Source: Streptomyces sp. NBC_00440 | GTDB lineage: Bacteria > Actinomycetota > Actinomycetes > Streptomycetales > Streptomycetaceae | Assembly: GCF_036014215.1 (NCBI RefSeq) | Contig: NZ_CP107921.1 | Span: 5,401,501 to 5,465,500, forward strand | Direction: 5' to 3' | DNA: 64,000 nucleotides | Shown: positions 42,168-50,289 of the stretch, piece by piece | How positions within the stretch are numbered: the first letter of the stretch is position 1 | Layout: every line of letters starts with the position of its first letter | Translations under genes and position numbers: made by a program | The notes under the pieces: generated by a model | The model's database searches: none | What the model was told of the DNA's origin: nothing | The model's input: only the letters and a program-made list of their open reading frames with translations

Positions 42168-42488
42168 TCCGCCGCGGCGGTTGACGCCGCCGGGCCGGGG
42201 ATGCCGCTCCCTGAACGGGAGTTGGGCGGAGCCGTGCCCGAATCCGTTGCGGCACCTGCTCTCTTGGGTAACTGAAGGGTGTCCGCGGTGCGCCCCGGGG
42301 CGGGCGCCCGGCGGTGCCTGGTGCTCCGTCGTGTACTCAATGGAGATTGCAGAGTGGCTTGATGCGTACCTCTTTGTGAAAACACGTATTCGCTCAGTAA
42401 GGGTCAGGCGTACGCTCGGGCATATGCAGACTGCGGTTTCCTGGGGATTAGAGATGGCCTGCACGCCGGCGTACGACGGGGGCACGCG
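42168..42488. other. intergenic region with AT-rich promoter-like core
   Basis: 321 bp. The stretch 42340-42420 is unusually AT-rich for this genome and probably holds the promoter of the next gene. A 50-codon frame (ATG at 42340) ends with an ATGA overlap on the next gene, but its codon use is not Streptomyces-like. Confidence 0.5.
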
Positions 42489-42671
42489 ATGACGGACAGC
42501 GGGAACGCCATGCTCCCGTGGCAGGTCATACGAGAGGACGACAACGGCAATCGCTATCGCGTCGGAAGGTACGCGACGAGGGACGAGGCGCAGCAGACCG
42601 CCGACACCCTCGGTGCCCGTGGGCACCGGCAGATGTACTGGATCGAACGCATCGGCCAGAGTGTGCAGTAG
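42489..42671 (+). CDS. small conserved SPOR-like protein
   Basis: 60 residues: WQVIREDDNGNRYRVGRYATRDEA and a following helix-strand give the pattern of a minimal SPOR-type repeat, common as a stand-alone small protein in Streptomyces. There is no signal peptide or membrane segment. The function is unknown. Codon use is typical for the genome, which supports it as real. Confidence 0.7.
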   Translation: MTDSGNAMLPWQVIREDDNGNRYRVGRYATRDEAQQTADTLGARGHRQMYWIERIGQSVQ

Positions 42672-42751
42672 AGCGCGGTAGCGGCCCCGCGGCGGGTGTT
42701 CGGGCCCTGGTGGGCCGGGGGCGCCCGCCGGGGTCTCGGTAGGCTCGCCCC

Positions 42752-43156
42752 ATGGCTGATCGCGTCGTCGTGGGTGGAGCGTTGTACGACCAGGGGCGGC
42801 TGCTCGCCGCGCGCCGCAGCGCGCCGCCCGAGCTCGCGGGCCGCTGGGAGCTGCCCGGCGGGAAGCTGGAGCCGGGCGAGAGTGCCGGGCAGGCGCTGGT
42901 GCGTGAGCTGCGCGAGGAACTGGGCGTCGAGACGGAGCCGCTGGAGCGCATCCCCGGCGAATGGCCGCTCGGCCGGGGCTTCGTGCTGCATGTGTGGACC
43001 GCGCGGCTGATCTCCGGTGAGGTGCGTCCGCTGGAGGACCATGACGAGCTGCGGTGGCTCGGGCCGGACGAGATCGGCACCGTGGACTGGCTGGACCAGG
43101 ACCGCCCCGCGGTGGCCGAGGCGGCGCGCCGCCTGAGGGCCGGGCTCCACGAGTGA
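42752..43156 (+). CDS. Nudix hydrolase (MutT-like)
   Basis: 134 residues with a complete Nudix box: GGKLEPGESAGQALVRELRE followed by ELGV (G-x5-E-x7-REUxEExGU pattern). The size and N-terminus (VVVGGALYDQGRLLAARR) resemble 8-oxo-dGTP diphosphatases of the MutT type, which cleanse the nucleotide pool of oxidised GTP; the exact substrate cannot be read from the sequence. Monocistronic. Confidence 0.9.
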   Translation: MADRVVVGGALYDQGRLLAARRSAPPELAGRWELPGGKLEPGESAGQALVRELREELGVETEPLERIPGEWPLGRGFVLHVWTARLISGEVRPLEDHDELRWLGPDEIGTVDWLDQDRPAVAEAARRLRAGLHE

Positions 43157-43335
43157 CGCGCGGACGGAGCCGCGCGTACCGCGCCCGACAGGTGCGCGTA
43201 GGTGCGCGCCGATGTGCGCCGTTAGTGGCCCTGTAGGGCATATGGCACGGCATTGTCGATATCTGCGCGTAATACAGGGTATGTGCTGGTTAGTACCTTT
43301 TCGGCAGTACGCATGTCCGTGCTCGGCCTGGGGAA

Positions 43336-43740
43336 GTGATCGGCTTGATCGGCACCGAAGGCGGATGCGCCGAGTGGACCTTCCCCGCCGAGCCCGATGC
43401 CGTACGCGTCGCGCGCCGGGCGGTTCGGGACACTCTGCGCACCTGGGAGCTCGACGGTGCCTTCGGTGACGTCGCCACGCTGCTCGTGAGTGAGCTGGTC
43501 ACCAACTCCATGCGGCACGCGTCCGGCCCGATCGGTGTCAGGGTCGCGCGACTGGATCAAGCCACGCTGCGGGTGGAGGTTTCCGATCCGATTCCGGATC
43601 CGCCCCGCGAGAGGACGGCAGGGCCCGACGACGAGAGTGGCCGGGGAATGCAGCTCGTGGCCTGTTCGGCGAAGCGTTGGGGGACGGCGCGCGGCAGATC
43701 GGGCAAGACGGTGTGGTTCGAGCTGGCCCAGCCTGGTTAG
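43336..43740 (+). CDS. RsbW-like anti-sigma-factor-type ATPase
   Basis: 134 residues from GTG 43336. HATPase fold of the serine-kinase anti-sigma group: N-box LVSELVTNSMRHA, G1-like VEVSDPIPDPP, and GRGMQLVACSAKRWGT. Streptomyces encodes dozens of such proteins that hold sigma factors or phosphorylate antagonists. The C-terminal domain of the following SpoIIE phosphatase has the same motifs (SELVTNALRY, GRGLQLVGMLSAAWGS, GKTVWFELA), so the two genes probably act in one partner-switching pathway or arose by duplication. Confidence 0.88.
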   Translation: MIGLIGTEGGCAEWTFPAEPDAVRVARRAVRDTLRTWELDGAFGDVATLLVSELVTNSMRHASGPIGVRVARLDQATLRVEVSDPIPDPPRERTAGPDDESGRGMQLVACSAKRWGTARGRSGKTVWFELAQPG

Positions 43741-43894
43741 GAGAAGGGTGGGACGCGATCGCGGTCGAAGTGTCCGAAAGTGACTGAGACCGTGCTGTGA
43801 TCGTGAACGCCGTGTCGCTGGGGTCCGTAGTGCTGAATACTGCGGGTGCCACCTTGGTCGGTTCGGTGCGTGGTGAGCTGGAGGGGACGGTCGC

Positions 43895-46408
43895 GTGAGC
43901 GATATATCCGGTGCGACGGGCGATGTCGTATGGCAGAGCAGTCCGCCCGGTTCGATCTATGACTACATCAGGGTTGCGTCGTTCTCGATCGGGGCCGACG
44001 GGCTGGTGGAGCAGTGGAGCAAGCGGGCCGAAGAGCTGTTCGGGGTGGACGCACGCGACGCCGTGGGCGTGGACCCGGTCGAGGTCTTCCTGCCCGTGGA
44101 GTTGCGCGGCAGAGGGCACGGCGCGGTCACCGAAATCCTCGACGGCAAGGAGTGGACCGGTCTGGTCCCCTTCCGGATGCCGGACCGGCCGGAGACACAG
44201 GGGCTCGCCGAGCTCTATGTGATGCCCACGGAGACGGCCGACGGTGGAAGGGCCGCTGTCTGCATCATCGTTGACGTCAGGGTGCTGCGCCGGATCGAAA
44301 CCGACCTCGCGTCCTCGCAGGCCATATTCGGCCAATCTCCTTTCGGCTTCCTGCTGTTCGGTACCGACCTCACGGTGCGCCGGGTCAACAAGCGGTTCGC
44401 GGAGCTTTTCGGGGACGAGGTCGCGGAGCACCGCGGCCGTACGGTCCACGACTATCTCGCCCGCGCCGAGGCCGACCGGATGACGGCGGCGCTGAAGCGG
44501 GTCCTGGAGTCCGGACGTCCCGTCACCGACCTCCAGCTGATCGGCTCGGCGCCGGGCAGTTCCGAGCGCAGGCACTGGTCGGTCAACCTCTACCGCGTGC
44601 ACAGCGGGGCGGGCCTCCCCATCGGTGTCGCCGGTCTGGGGACCGATGTCACCCGCCGTCATGTCGCGGCCCGCGAGGCCGCCAACGCCCGGCGCAATCT
44701 CGCCCTGCTCAACGAGGCGGGCGCCCGGATAGGGAACTCGCTCGATCTGGAGACCACCGCCCGGGAACTCCTCGACGTGTCCGTCCCCGGCTTCTGCGAC
44801 CTGGCGTCCGTCGACCTGTACCAGGGCCTGCTGGCCGGTGACGAGTCCCCGAAGGGCAGCGCGGACGGCAGCGCCGAGCTGCGCCGCGTCGCCTATGCCA
44901 GCGCTGTCTCCGACGTCCTGCTGAAGGAGGCGGACGACGGTCCAGCGCTGGGCGCCGTCCACCGCTACGCCTTCCACTCGCCGTGCGCGAGCGCCCTGCG
45001 TACCGGCAAGGTGCGCTCCGTACCGGGCTCCCAGGGCAGCCACGTACAGTCCACCCTCGCCGTGCCGATGGTGGCCCATGACACGGTGGTCGGTCTGGTG
45101 CAGTTCTCCCGTACGAAGGGGAGCGAGCCGTTCGGGGAGCGGGACCGTTCGCTGGCCGTGGAGCTGGCCGCCCGCGCCGCCGTCTGTATGGACAACGCCC
45201 GGCTGTACCGGCGCGAACACGAACGCGCCCTGATACTCCAGCGTTCCCTGCTGCCGCCCGGCGACCCCGAGGCGGCCGGGCTCGACATCGCCTGCCGCTA
45301 TCTGCCCGGCAACACGGCGAGCGAGGTCGGCGGCGACTGGTTCGACGTCATCGAGCTGCCCGGTCACCGCACCGCGCTGGTCGTCGGCGACGTCATGGGC
45401 CACGGGCTGCGGGCCGCCGTCGCGATGGGCGAACTGCGCACCGCCGTACGGACGCTGGCCCTGCTGGACCTGGAGCCCGCCGAAGTACTCGAAGCGCTGG
45501 ACGAGATCGCCCGCGGCCTGGGTACCCCGAGCGGTACCCAGCAGGCCTCGCGCGCCGCGCACAAGACACGTGAGGCCGACCTCTCCGAGGTCTATCTCGC
45601 GACCGCCGTCTACGCGGTGTACGACCCGGTCACCCGGCGCTGCACCTTCGCCAACGCCGGGCATCTGCCACCCGTCCTGGTCGAACCGGGCGAACCGGCG
45701 CTGCTGCTCGACGTGCCGCCCGGTATGCCGCTGGGCGTCGGCGGCGAACCGTTCGAGGAGGTCGAGGTCGAGATCCCCGAGGGCGCACTCCTCGCGCTCT
45801 ACACCGACGGCCTGGTCGAGTCCCGCGAACATCCGCTGGACGAGGGCCTGAGCGCCTTCCGCGACGCCCTCGCCCACTCGGAGCGCCCGCTCGAAGACGT
45901 CTGCGACCACGTGCTCAACACGCTGGACACCTCGCACGGTGAGGACGACATCGCCCTGCTGATGGCGCGTATCCAGGGCCTGCCGTCCGAAGCGGTCGGC
46001 GACTGGCAACTGCCCCGCGAACCACGCTCGGTGGGCCGGGCCCGCGAACTGGCCCGGGGGCAGCTGATCTCCTGGGGCCTGGAGGATCTGGTCGACACGA
46101 CCGAACTCCTGGTCAGCGAGCTGGTCACCAACGCCCTGCGGTACGGCGAGGGTGAGATCAGGCTCCGGCTGCTGCTCGACCGCACCCTGGTCTGCGAGGT
46201 CTGGGACGCGGGCCTGATCCAGCCCCGCCGGCGCCGCGCCCGCGACACGGACGAGGGGGGCCGGGGGCTTCAGCTGGTCGGAATGCTCAGCGCGGCCTGG
46301 GGCTCCCGGCGGACTCCGCGCGGGAAGACGGTCTGGTTCGAACTGGCCCTGCCGGACGGGGCGTCGGCGCCGGAGCTGAGCGTGGAGCAGCTGCTGAGCA
46401 TGTACTGA
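43895..46408 (+). CDS. PAS-GAF-SpoIIE phosphatase with C-terminal HATPase
   Basis: 837 residues from GTG 43895 with GGAGGGG upstream. Domains in order: PAS (about 20-125), a second PAS (about 130-250), GAF (about 275-440), PP2C/SpoIIE serine phosphatase (about 455-690; GGDWFDVIELPG, VGDVMGHGL, TDGLVESRE, HGEDDIALL) and an RsbW-like HATPase (about 710-825). It should sense a small ligand or redox state and switch a sigma factor by dephosphorylating an anti-anti-sigma protein, with the attached kinase opposing it. Soluble; no membrane segment. Confidence 0.9.
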   Translation: MSDISGATGDVVWQSSPPGSIYDYIRVASFSIGADGLVEQWSKRAEELFGVDARDAVGVDPVEVFLPVELRGRGHGAVTEILDGKEWTGLVPFRMPDRPETQGLAELYVMPTETADGGRAAVCIIVDVRVLRRIETDLASSQAIFGQSPFGFLLFGTDLTVRRVNKRFAELFGDEVAEHRGRTVHDYLARAEADRMTAALKRVLESGRPVTDLQLIGSAPGSSERRHWSVNLYRVHSGAGLPIGVAGLGTDVTRRHVAAREAANARRNLALLNEAGARIGNSLDLETTARELLDVSVPGFCDLASVDLYQGLLAGDESPKGSADGSAELRRVAYASAVSDVLLKEADDGPALGAVHRYAFHSPCASALRTGKVRSVPGSQGSHVQSTLAVPMVAHDTVVGLVQFSRTKGSEPFGERDRSLAVELAARAAVCMDNARLYRREHERALILQRSLLPPGDPEAAGLDIACRYLPGNTASEVGGDWFDVIELPGHRTALVVGDVMGHGLRAAVAMGELRTAVRTLALLDLEPAEVLEALDEIARGLGTPSGTQQASRAAHKTREADLSEVYLATAVYAVYDPVTRRCTFANAGHLPPVLVEPGEPALLLDVPPGMPLGVGGEPFEEVEVEIPEGALLALYTDGLVESREHPLDEGLSAFRDALAHSERPLEDVCDHVLNTLDTSHGEDDIALLMARIQGLPSEAVGDWQLPREPRSVGRARELARGQLISWGLEDLVDTTELLVSELVTNALRYGEGEIRLRLLLDRTLVCEVWDAGLIQPRRRRARDTDEGGRGLQLVGMLSAAWGSRRTPRGKTVWFELALPDGASAPELSVEQLLSMY

Positions 46409-46491
46409 GACGGAGAAGCATGTACTGATACGGAGAGGGGTTCCGCGCGGGCAGGGCCCCTCGGGGCCTTCGGGCGGGTCGGCCCCCGCCG

Positions 46492-47385
46492 CTACTCCGA
46501 CACCTCCGGCGCGTCCGGTGTCCGTTCCCGCAGGAGCTGGAGGAAGGCCCGCGTCGCCGGCGAGGCCCCGGAGGCGCGCCACACCGCCTGGACCGTCCGG
46601 GGAGGCACATCGGTCAGCGCCACCGTGCTCACCGCGGGCATCCCGGCGGCCGTCGGCGCCGAGATCAGTCCGATGCCGAAGCCGCGTGCCACCAGCTGTT
46701 CCAGCAGCGCCATGGTGTCGGCCTCGAAAGCGACCGTGCGGGGGACACCGGCCGCGGCGAAAGCGGCGTCGTTGTGGCGGCGGAGGCCGGAGCCGGGCGG
46801 CATGTCGACCATGTGCTCCTCCGCCAGCCGGGCCGGAGCCACCCGGTCCGCCCCGGCCAGCCGGTGCCCGCGCGGGACGATCGCGACCAGGTCCTCGTGC
46901 GCCAGGACACGCACGGCGAGCCCGGCCGTGCTCTCCGGCCTGCTGTCGACGAAGGCGATGTCGCAGGCGTGCTCGCGCACCTCCCGCAGCAGGTCCCTGA
47001 CCAGACGGGCGCGGAGTGTGACGCGTACCGCCGGATACCGGTCACGGTAGGCGCCGAGCAGGTCCGGCAGGTCCACCGCGGCCAGCGGTGTGATGGTGCC
47101 GATGCTCAGCCGGCCGCGCACCTCGCTGCCGCACGCGATCACTTCGCTGCGCGCCCGCTCGACGGCCGCCAGCGCTTCCCTGGCAGGGCCCAGGAACACC
47201 TCGCCGGCCGGAGTGATCTGCACCCGTCGGCTGGTGCGTTCGAACAGCCGGGTTCCCAACTCGTCCTCAAGCCGGGCGATCTGGTGGCTCAGCGCGGACT
47301 GGACCACGAAACAACGGTGTGCCGCGCGGGTGAAGCTGCCGGTCTCGGCGACGGCGACGGCGTAGGCGAGCTGGCGGAGTTCCAT
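46492..47385 (-). CDS. LysR-family transcriptional regulator
   Basis: 297 residues from ATG 47385. N-terminal helix-turn-helix (MELRQLAYAVAVAETGSFTRAA, QSALSHQIARLEDELGTRLF) and a periplasmic-binding-like effector domain from about 90. It is divergent from an MFS exporter gene with a 150-bp shared promoter region, the usual arrangement for a regulator and its target. The effector is unknown. Confidence 0.9.
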   Translation of the reverse strand: MELRQLAYAVAVAETGSFTRAAHRCFVVQSALSHQIARLEDELGTRLFERTSRRVQITPAGEVFLGPAREALAAVERARSEVIACGSEVRGRLSIGTITPLAAVDLPDLLGAYRDRYPAVRVTLRARLVRDLLREVREHACDIAFVDSRPESTAGLAVRVLAHEDLVAIVPRGHRLAGADRVAPARLAEEHMVDMPPGSGLRRHNDAAFAAAGVPRTVAFEADTMALLEQLVARGFGIGLISAPTAAGMPAVSTVALTDVPPRTVQAVWRASGASPATRAFLQLLRERTPDAPEVSE

Positions 47386-47535
47386 GGATTCATCGTGATA
47401 CGAGATCGCTGTGATGGCAACCATCTGTTGGACTCATGCACACTGCTCAGCCAGCATGAACGGGAGCCGGAACCGCCCCGCTCCGCAGGTGCTCCGAGAG
47501 GGCCCGCGTACGAGCACTCCCGGAAGGAAACGGAC

Positions 47536-48894
47536 GTGGCTTCCTCCCCAGCTTCCTCCCCGACCCCGCAACCGATTTCCCCGTCAGGCACTCAGGACCT
47601 CCGTCCGGGCACGGACACCGCCGGTGGCGCCGGACGCGGCATGCTCCTGCTGATGTCCGTGGCCGTGGGACTGTGCGTGGCGAGCAACTACTACGCCCAG
47701 CCGCTCCTCGACACCATCGCCCGCGATCTGCACCTGTCGTCCACCGGTGCCTCGCTCGTGGTGACGGTCTCCCAGGTCGGTTACGCCCTGGGCCTCGTCC
47801 TGCTGCTGCCACTGGGCGACCTGCTGGAACGCCGCCGGCTGGTCTGCGGGCTGACCCTGGCGACGGCGTGCTCGCTGGCACTGACCGCGATCGCGCCGAA
47901 CACCGGACTGCTCCTGGCGGGCACCGCACTCACCGGGCTCCTCTCGGTGACGGCGCAGGTCCTGGTGCCGTTCGCCGCGGACCTGGCCGCCCCGCACCAG
48001 CGCGGCCGCGCCGTGGGCACGGTGATGAGCGGCCTGGTCCTGGGGATGCTGCTCGCCCGCACCGCGTCCGGTGCGCTGGCCGAGGTCGGCGGCTGGCGCA
48101 CGGTGTACTGGGTCGCCGCCCTGGCGATGCTCGTACTGACCGCGGCACTCCACCGGGCGCTCCCGCAGTACCGGGGGTCCGCAGGCCTCAACTACGGACA
48201 GCTGCTGCGCTCCACCGCCCGCCTTCTCGCGGACGAACCGGTGCTGCGCGCACGGGCGTTGATCGGACTGCTGGCGTTCGCCTGCTTCAGCGCGCTGTGG
48301 ACGTCCCTCGCCTTTCTGCTGTCCGGGCCCGGCTACGGCTGGTCGGACGCCGAGATCGGCCTGCTCGGCCTGGCAGGCGCGGCGGGAGCGATCGCCGCTC
48401 AGCTGGCCGGGCGGCTGGCCGACCGCGGACGGACCACCCTGACCACGGTGGCGAGCGCCCTCCTGCTGCTCGGCTCCTGGGGGCTGCTGGCCCTGGGGGC
48501 CCACAGCCTGGCCGCGCTGATCGCCGGGATCGTGCTGCTCGACCTGGCGCACCAGGGCGTACACATCACCAACCAGTCACTGATCTACGCCCTGCGGCCG
48601 GACTCCCGTGGCCGTATCACCTCCGCCTACATGACGTGCTACTTCGTCGGCGGCGCGCTCGGCTCGGCCCTGGTCGGCACGGTCCACGCGCACGCCGGAT
48701 GGAACGGGGTGTGCGTGCTGGGCGCCGTGATGGCCTCCCTGCTGTTCCTGGTGTGGGCGTGCAGTACCAGCAAGGTGCAGCAGTGGTGGCGCGGTCAGCC
48801 CCGGCTGAGGGCACTGTGGGCGGTCGCCGGGGCCGCGTGCATGGCGATGTGTGTGCTGCTGCTCCTCGCCCTCGCTGTCCGCCTTCCCGGGTGA
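47536..48894 (+). CDS. MFS transporter (12-helix, AraJ/YnfM-like)
   Basis: 452 residues from GTG 47536, GGAAGGAAA upstream. A Ser/Pro/Thr-rich cytoplasmic start (about 35 residues) precedes about twelve membrane segments; loop LGDLLERRRLV after segment 2. It is probably regulated by the divergent LysR protein. The substrate is unknown; family members export sugars, drugs or metabolites. Confidence 0.87.
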   Translation: MASSPASSPTPQPISPSGTQDLRPGTDTAGGAGRGMLLLMSVAVGLCVASNYYAQPLLDTIARDLHLSSTGASLVVTVSQVGYALGLVLLLPLGDLLERRRLVCGLTLATACSLALTAIAPNTGLLLAGTALTGLLSVTAQVLVPFAADLAAPHQRGRAVGTVMSGLVLGMLLARTASGALAEVGGWRTVYWVAALAMLVLTAALHRALPQYRGSAGLNYGQLLRSTARLLADEPVLRARALIGLLAFACFSALWTSLAFLLSGPGYGWSDAEIGLLGLAGAAGAIAAQLAGRLADRGRTTLTTVASALLLLGSWGLLALGAHSLAALIAGIVLLDLAHQGVHITNQSLIYALRPDSRGRITSAYMTCYFVGGALGSALVGTVHAHAGWNGVCVLGAVMASLLFLVWACSTSKVQQWWRGQPRLRALWAVAGAACMAMCVLLLLALAVRLPG

Positions 48895-49018
48895 CGCCGT
48901 CCGGGCGCGGGTGCTGCGCGGTTCCGCTGACGGCCCCTCCCGCCATGAACTACGCTGCGTAGCCGGGGCGTTACGGGAAGAACCGTCCGGGTGGGACGGG
49001 CGCCCCGGAAGGAGCGCC

Positions 49019-49861
49019 ATGCCGCAACGACGCCTTGTCACCAGCCGCAGCCAGGAGCCGCGTCAGCGGTTCGCAGAAGAGTTACGGAAACTGCGCGCCC
49101 AGCGTGGGGTCAACCTGCGGCAGCTCGGTGAACGGCTCGGCTGGGACTACTCGTTGTTCGGCAAGATGGAGAAGGGCGAGACGCTGGGTGGGCCCGAAGT
49201 GGTCCAGGCGTTGGACCATTACTTCGGCACTCAGGGGATGTTGCTCGTCCTGTGGGAACTGGCCATGAAGGACCGTACGCAGTTCCGGGAGCGGTACCGG
49301 CAGTACATGGCGCTGGAGTCGGATGCGAGCAGTCTGTGGCACTACGCACCGGGCGTGGTTCCGGGGCTTCTGCAAACTCAGGGGTACGCCATCGAGCTTC
49401 TGGAGAGCGGCGGCTCCGGGGGCAGCGATCTGGAACAACAGGTGACGGCCCGGATGGGGCGGCAGGACCTGCTGGAAGGAGCCGTCGCCCCTCCGTTCCG
49501 CACGATTCTCTCCGAGGTCGTCCTGCGTACGCCATGCCGCGATGCGCAGGCCTGGAGGGAGCAGCTGGAGCACCTGGCCGAGGTGGCCGAGCGGCCCAAA
49601 GTGGCGCTCCAGGTGCTGCCGATGAGCGCCGGACTGCACGGTCTGGCGAACATGACGGTGATGTTCCTCCGGCTGCCGGAGGGGCGTACGGTTGCGTACG
49701 TCGAGAACGGGCTGGGTGGCGAACTCATCGAGGAAATCAGCACCGTTGAGAACTTGCAGCTCAGGTACGATTCCGTTCGTGACCTGGCCCTGACACCAGC
49801 CGAGTCGCGGAAATTCATCCTGCGCATGTTGGAGGAGCTGCCGTGCGATCCACCGAGCTGA
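49019..49861 (+). CDS. XRE-family regulator with DUF5753 domain
   Basis: 280 residues from ATG 49019 (GGAG upstream). N-terminal helix-turn-helix (about 18-70: LRKLRAQRGVNLRQLGERLG) and the actinomycete DUF5753 ligand-like domain (about 100-275: YAPGVVPGLLQTQGYA). Such proteins pair with small DUF397 proteins and influence development and antibiotic production. Codon 22 (49082-49084) is TTA, so translation probably depends on bldA. The end overlaps the start of the first DUF397 gene by 19 bp. Confidence 0.9.
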   Translation: MPQRRLVTSRSQEPRQRFAEELRKLRAQRGVNLRQLGERLGWDYSLFGKMEKGETLGGPEVVQALDHYFGTQGMLLVLWELAMKDRTQFRERYRQYMALESDASSLWHYAPGVVPGLLQTQGYAIELLESGGSGGSDLEQQVTARMGRQDLLEGAVAPPFRTILSEVVLRTPCRDAQAWREQLEHLAEVAERPKVALQVLPMSAGLHGLANMTVMFLRLPEGRTVAYVENGLGGELIEEISTVENLQLRYDSVRDLALTPAESRKFILRMLEELPCDPPS

Positions 49862-50052
49862 GCGCCGCTGCATGGCGCAAGAGCAGCTACAGCAATCAGG
49901 ATGGCGGCGAGTGCGTTGAGGTTGCCGACGGCTGTGGCGCACTCGTGCCGGTCCGCGACAGCAAGAACCCGGACGGTCCTGTGGTCACGTTCGCTGCGGA
50001 CCGCTGGTCGTCGTTCGTATCCGCCCTGCGGGACGGCGAGTTGAGGGCCTGA
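49843..50052 (+). CDS. DUF397 small protein (copy 1)
   Basis: 69 residues from GTG 49843. DUF397 hallmark: LSAAAWRKSSYSNQDGGECVEVA, then VPVRDSKNPDGPV and WSSFVSAL. These acidic proteins are encoded next to XRE/DUF5753 regulators and are thought to act as their partners. It overlaps the regulator gene and is followed after 30 bp by a near-copy. Confidence 0.9.
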   Translation: MRSTELSAAAWRKSSYSNQDGGECVEVADGCGALVPVRDSKNPDGPVVTFAADRWSSFVSALRDGELRA

Positions 50053-50082
50053 CCGCATCCTGCACGTGTTGGAGGTAGTGCC

Positions 50083-50289
50083 GTGCGATCCGACCTGAGC
50101 GCCGCTGCATGGCGCAAGAGCAGCTACAGCAACTCGGACGGCGGCCAGTGCGTCGAGGTCGCCGAGGGCTCCGGCGCAGTCGTGCCGGTCCGCGACAGCA
50201 AGGACCCGCATGGTCCGGTGCTCGCGTTCGCCGCAGGTGGCTGGGCGTCGTTCGTCTCCGCCGTCAGGAACGGCGAGTTGCCCGCCTGA
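50083..50289 (+). CDS. DUF397 small protein (copy 2)
   Basis: 68 residues from GTG 50083. It is a tandem paralogue of the preceding gene with the same core (AAAWRKSSYSNSDGGQCVEVAEG, VPVRDSKDP). Its TGA stop directly abuts the stop of the convergent TPM-domain gene, leaving no intergenic base. Confidence 0.9.
   Translation: MRSDLSAAAWRKSSYSNSDGGQCVEVAEGSGAVVPVRDSKDPHGPVLAFAAGGWASFVSAVRNGELPA

Noticed and set aside
42340..42492. 50-codon frame (MEIAEWLDAYLF...) ending in an ATGA overlap with the next gene
   Set aside because: Codon use is AT-rich and unlike the genome, there is no ribosome-binding site, and the region looks like a promoter.
43538..46582. Very long open frame antisense to the SpoIIE phosphatase gene
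   Set aside because: It mirrors a gene with clear domains and has the Gly/Arg/Gln/Val-rich composition typical of antisense frames in high-GC DNA.
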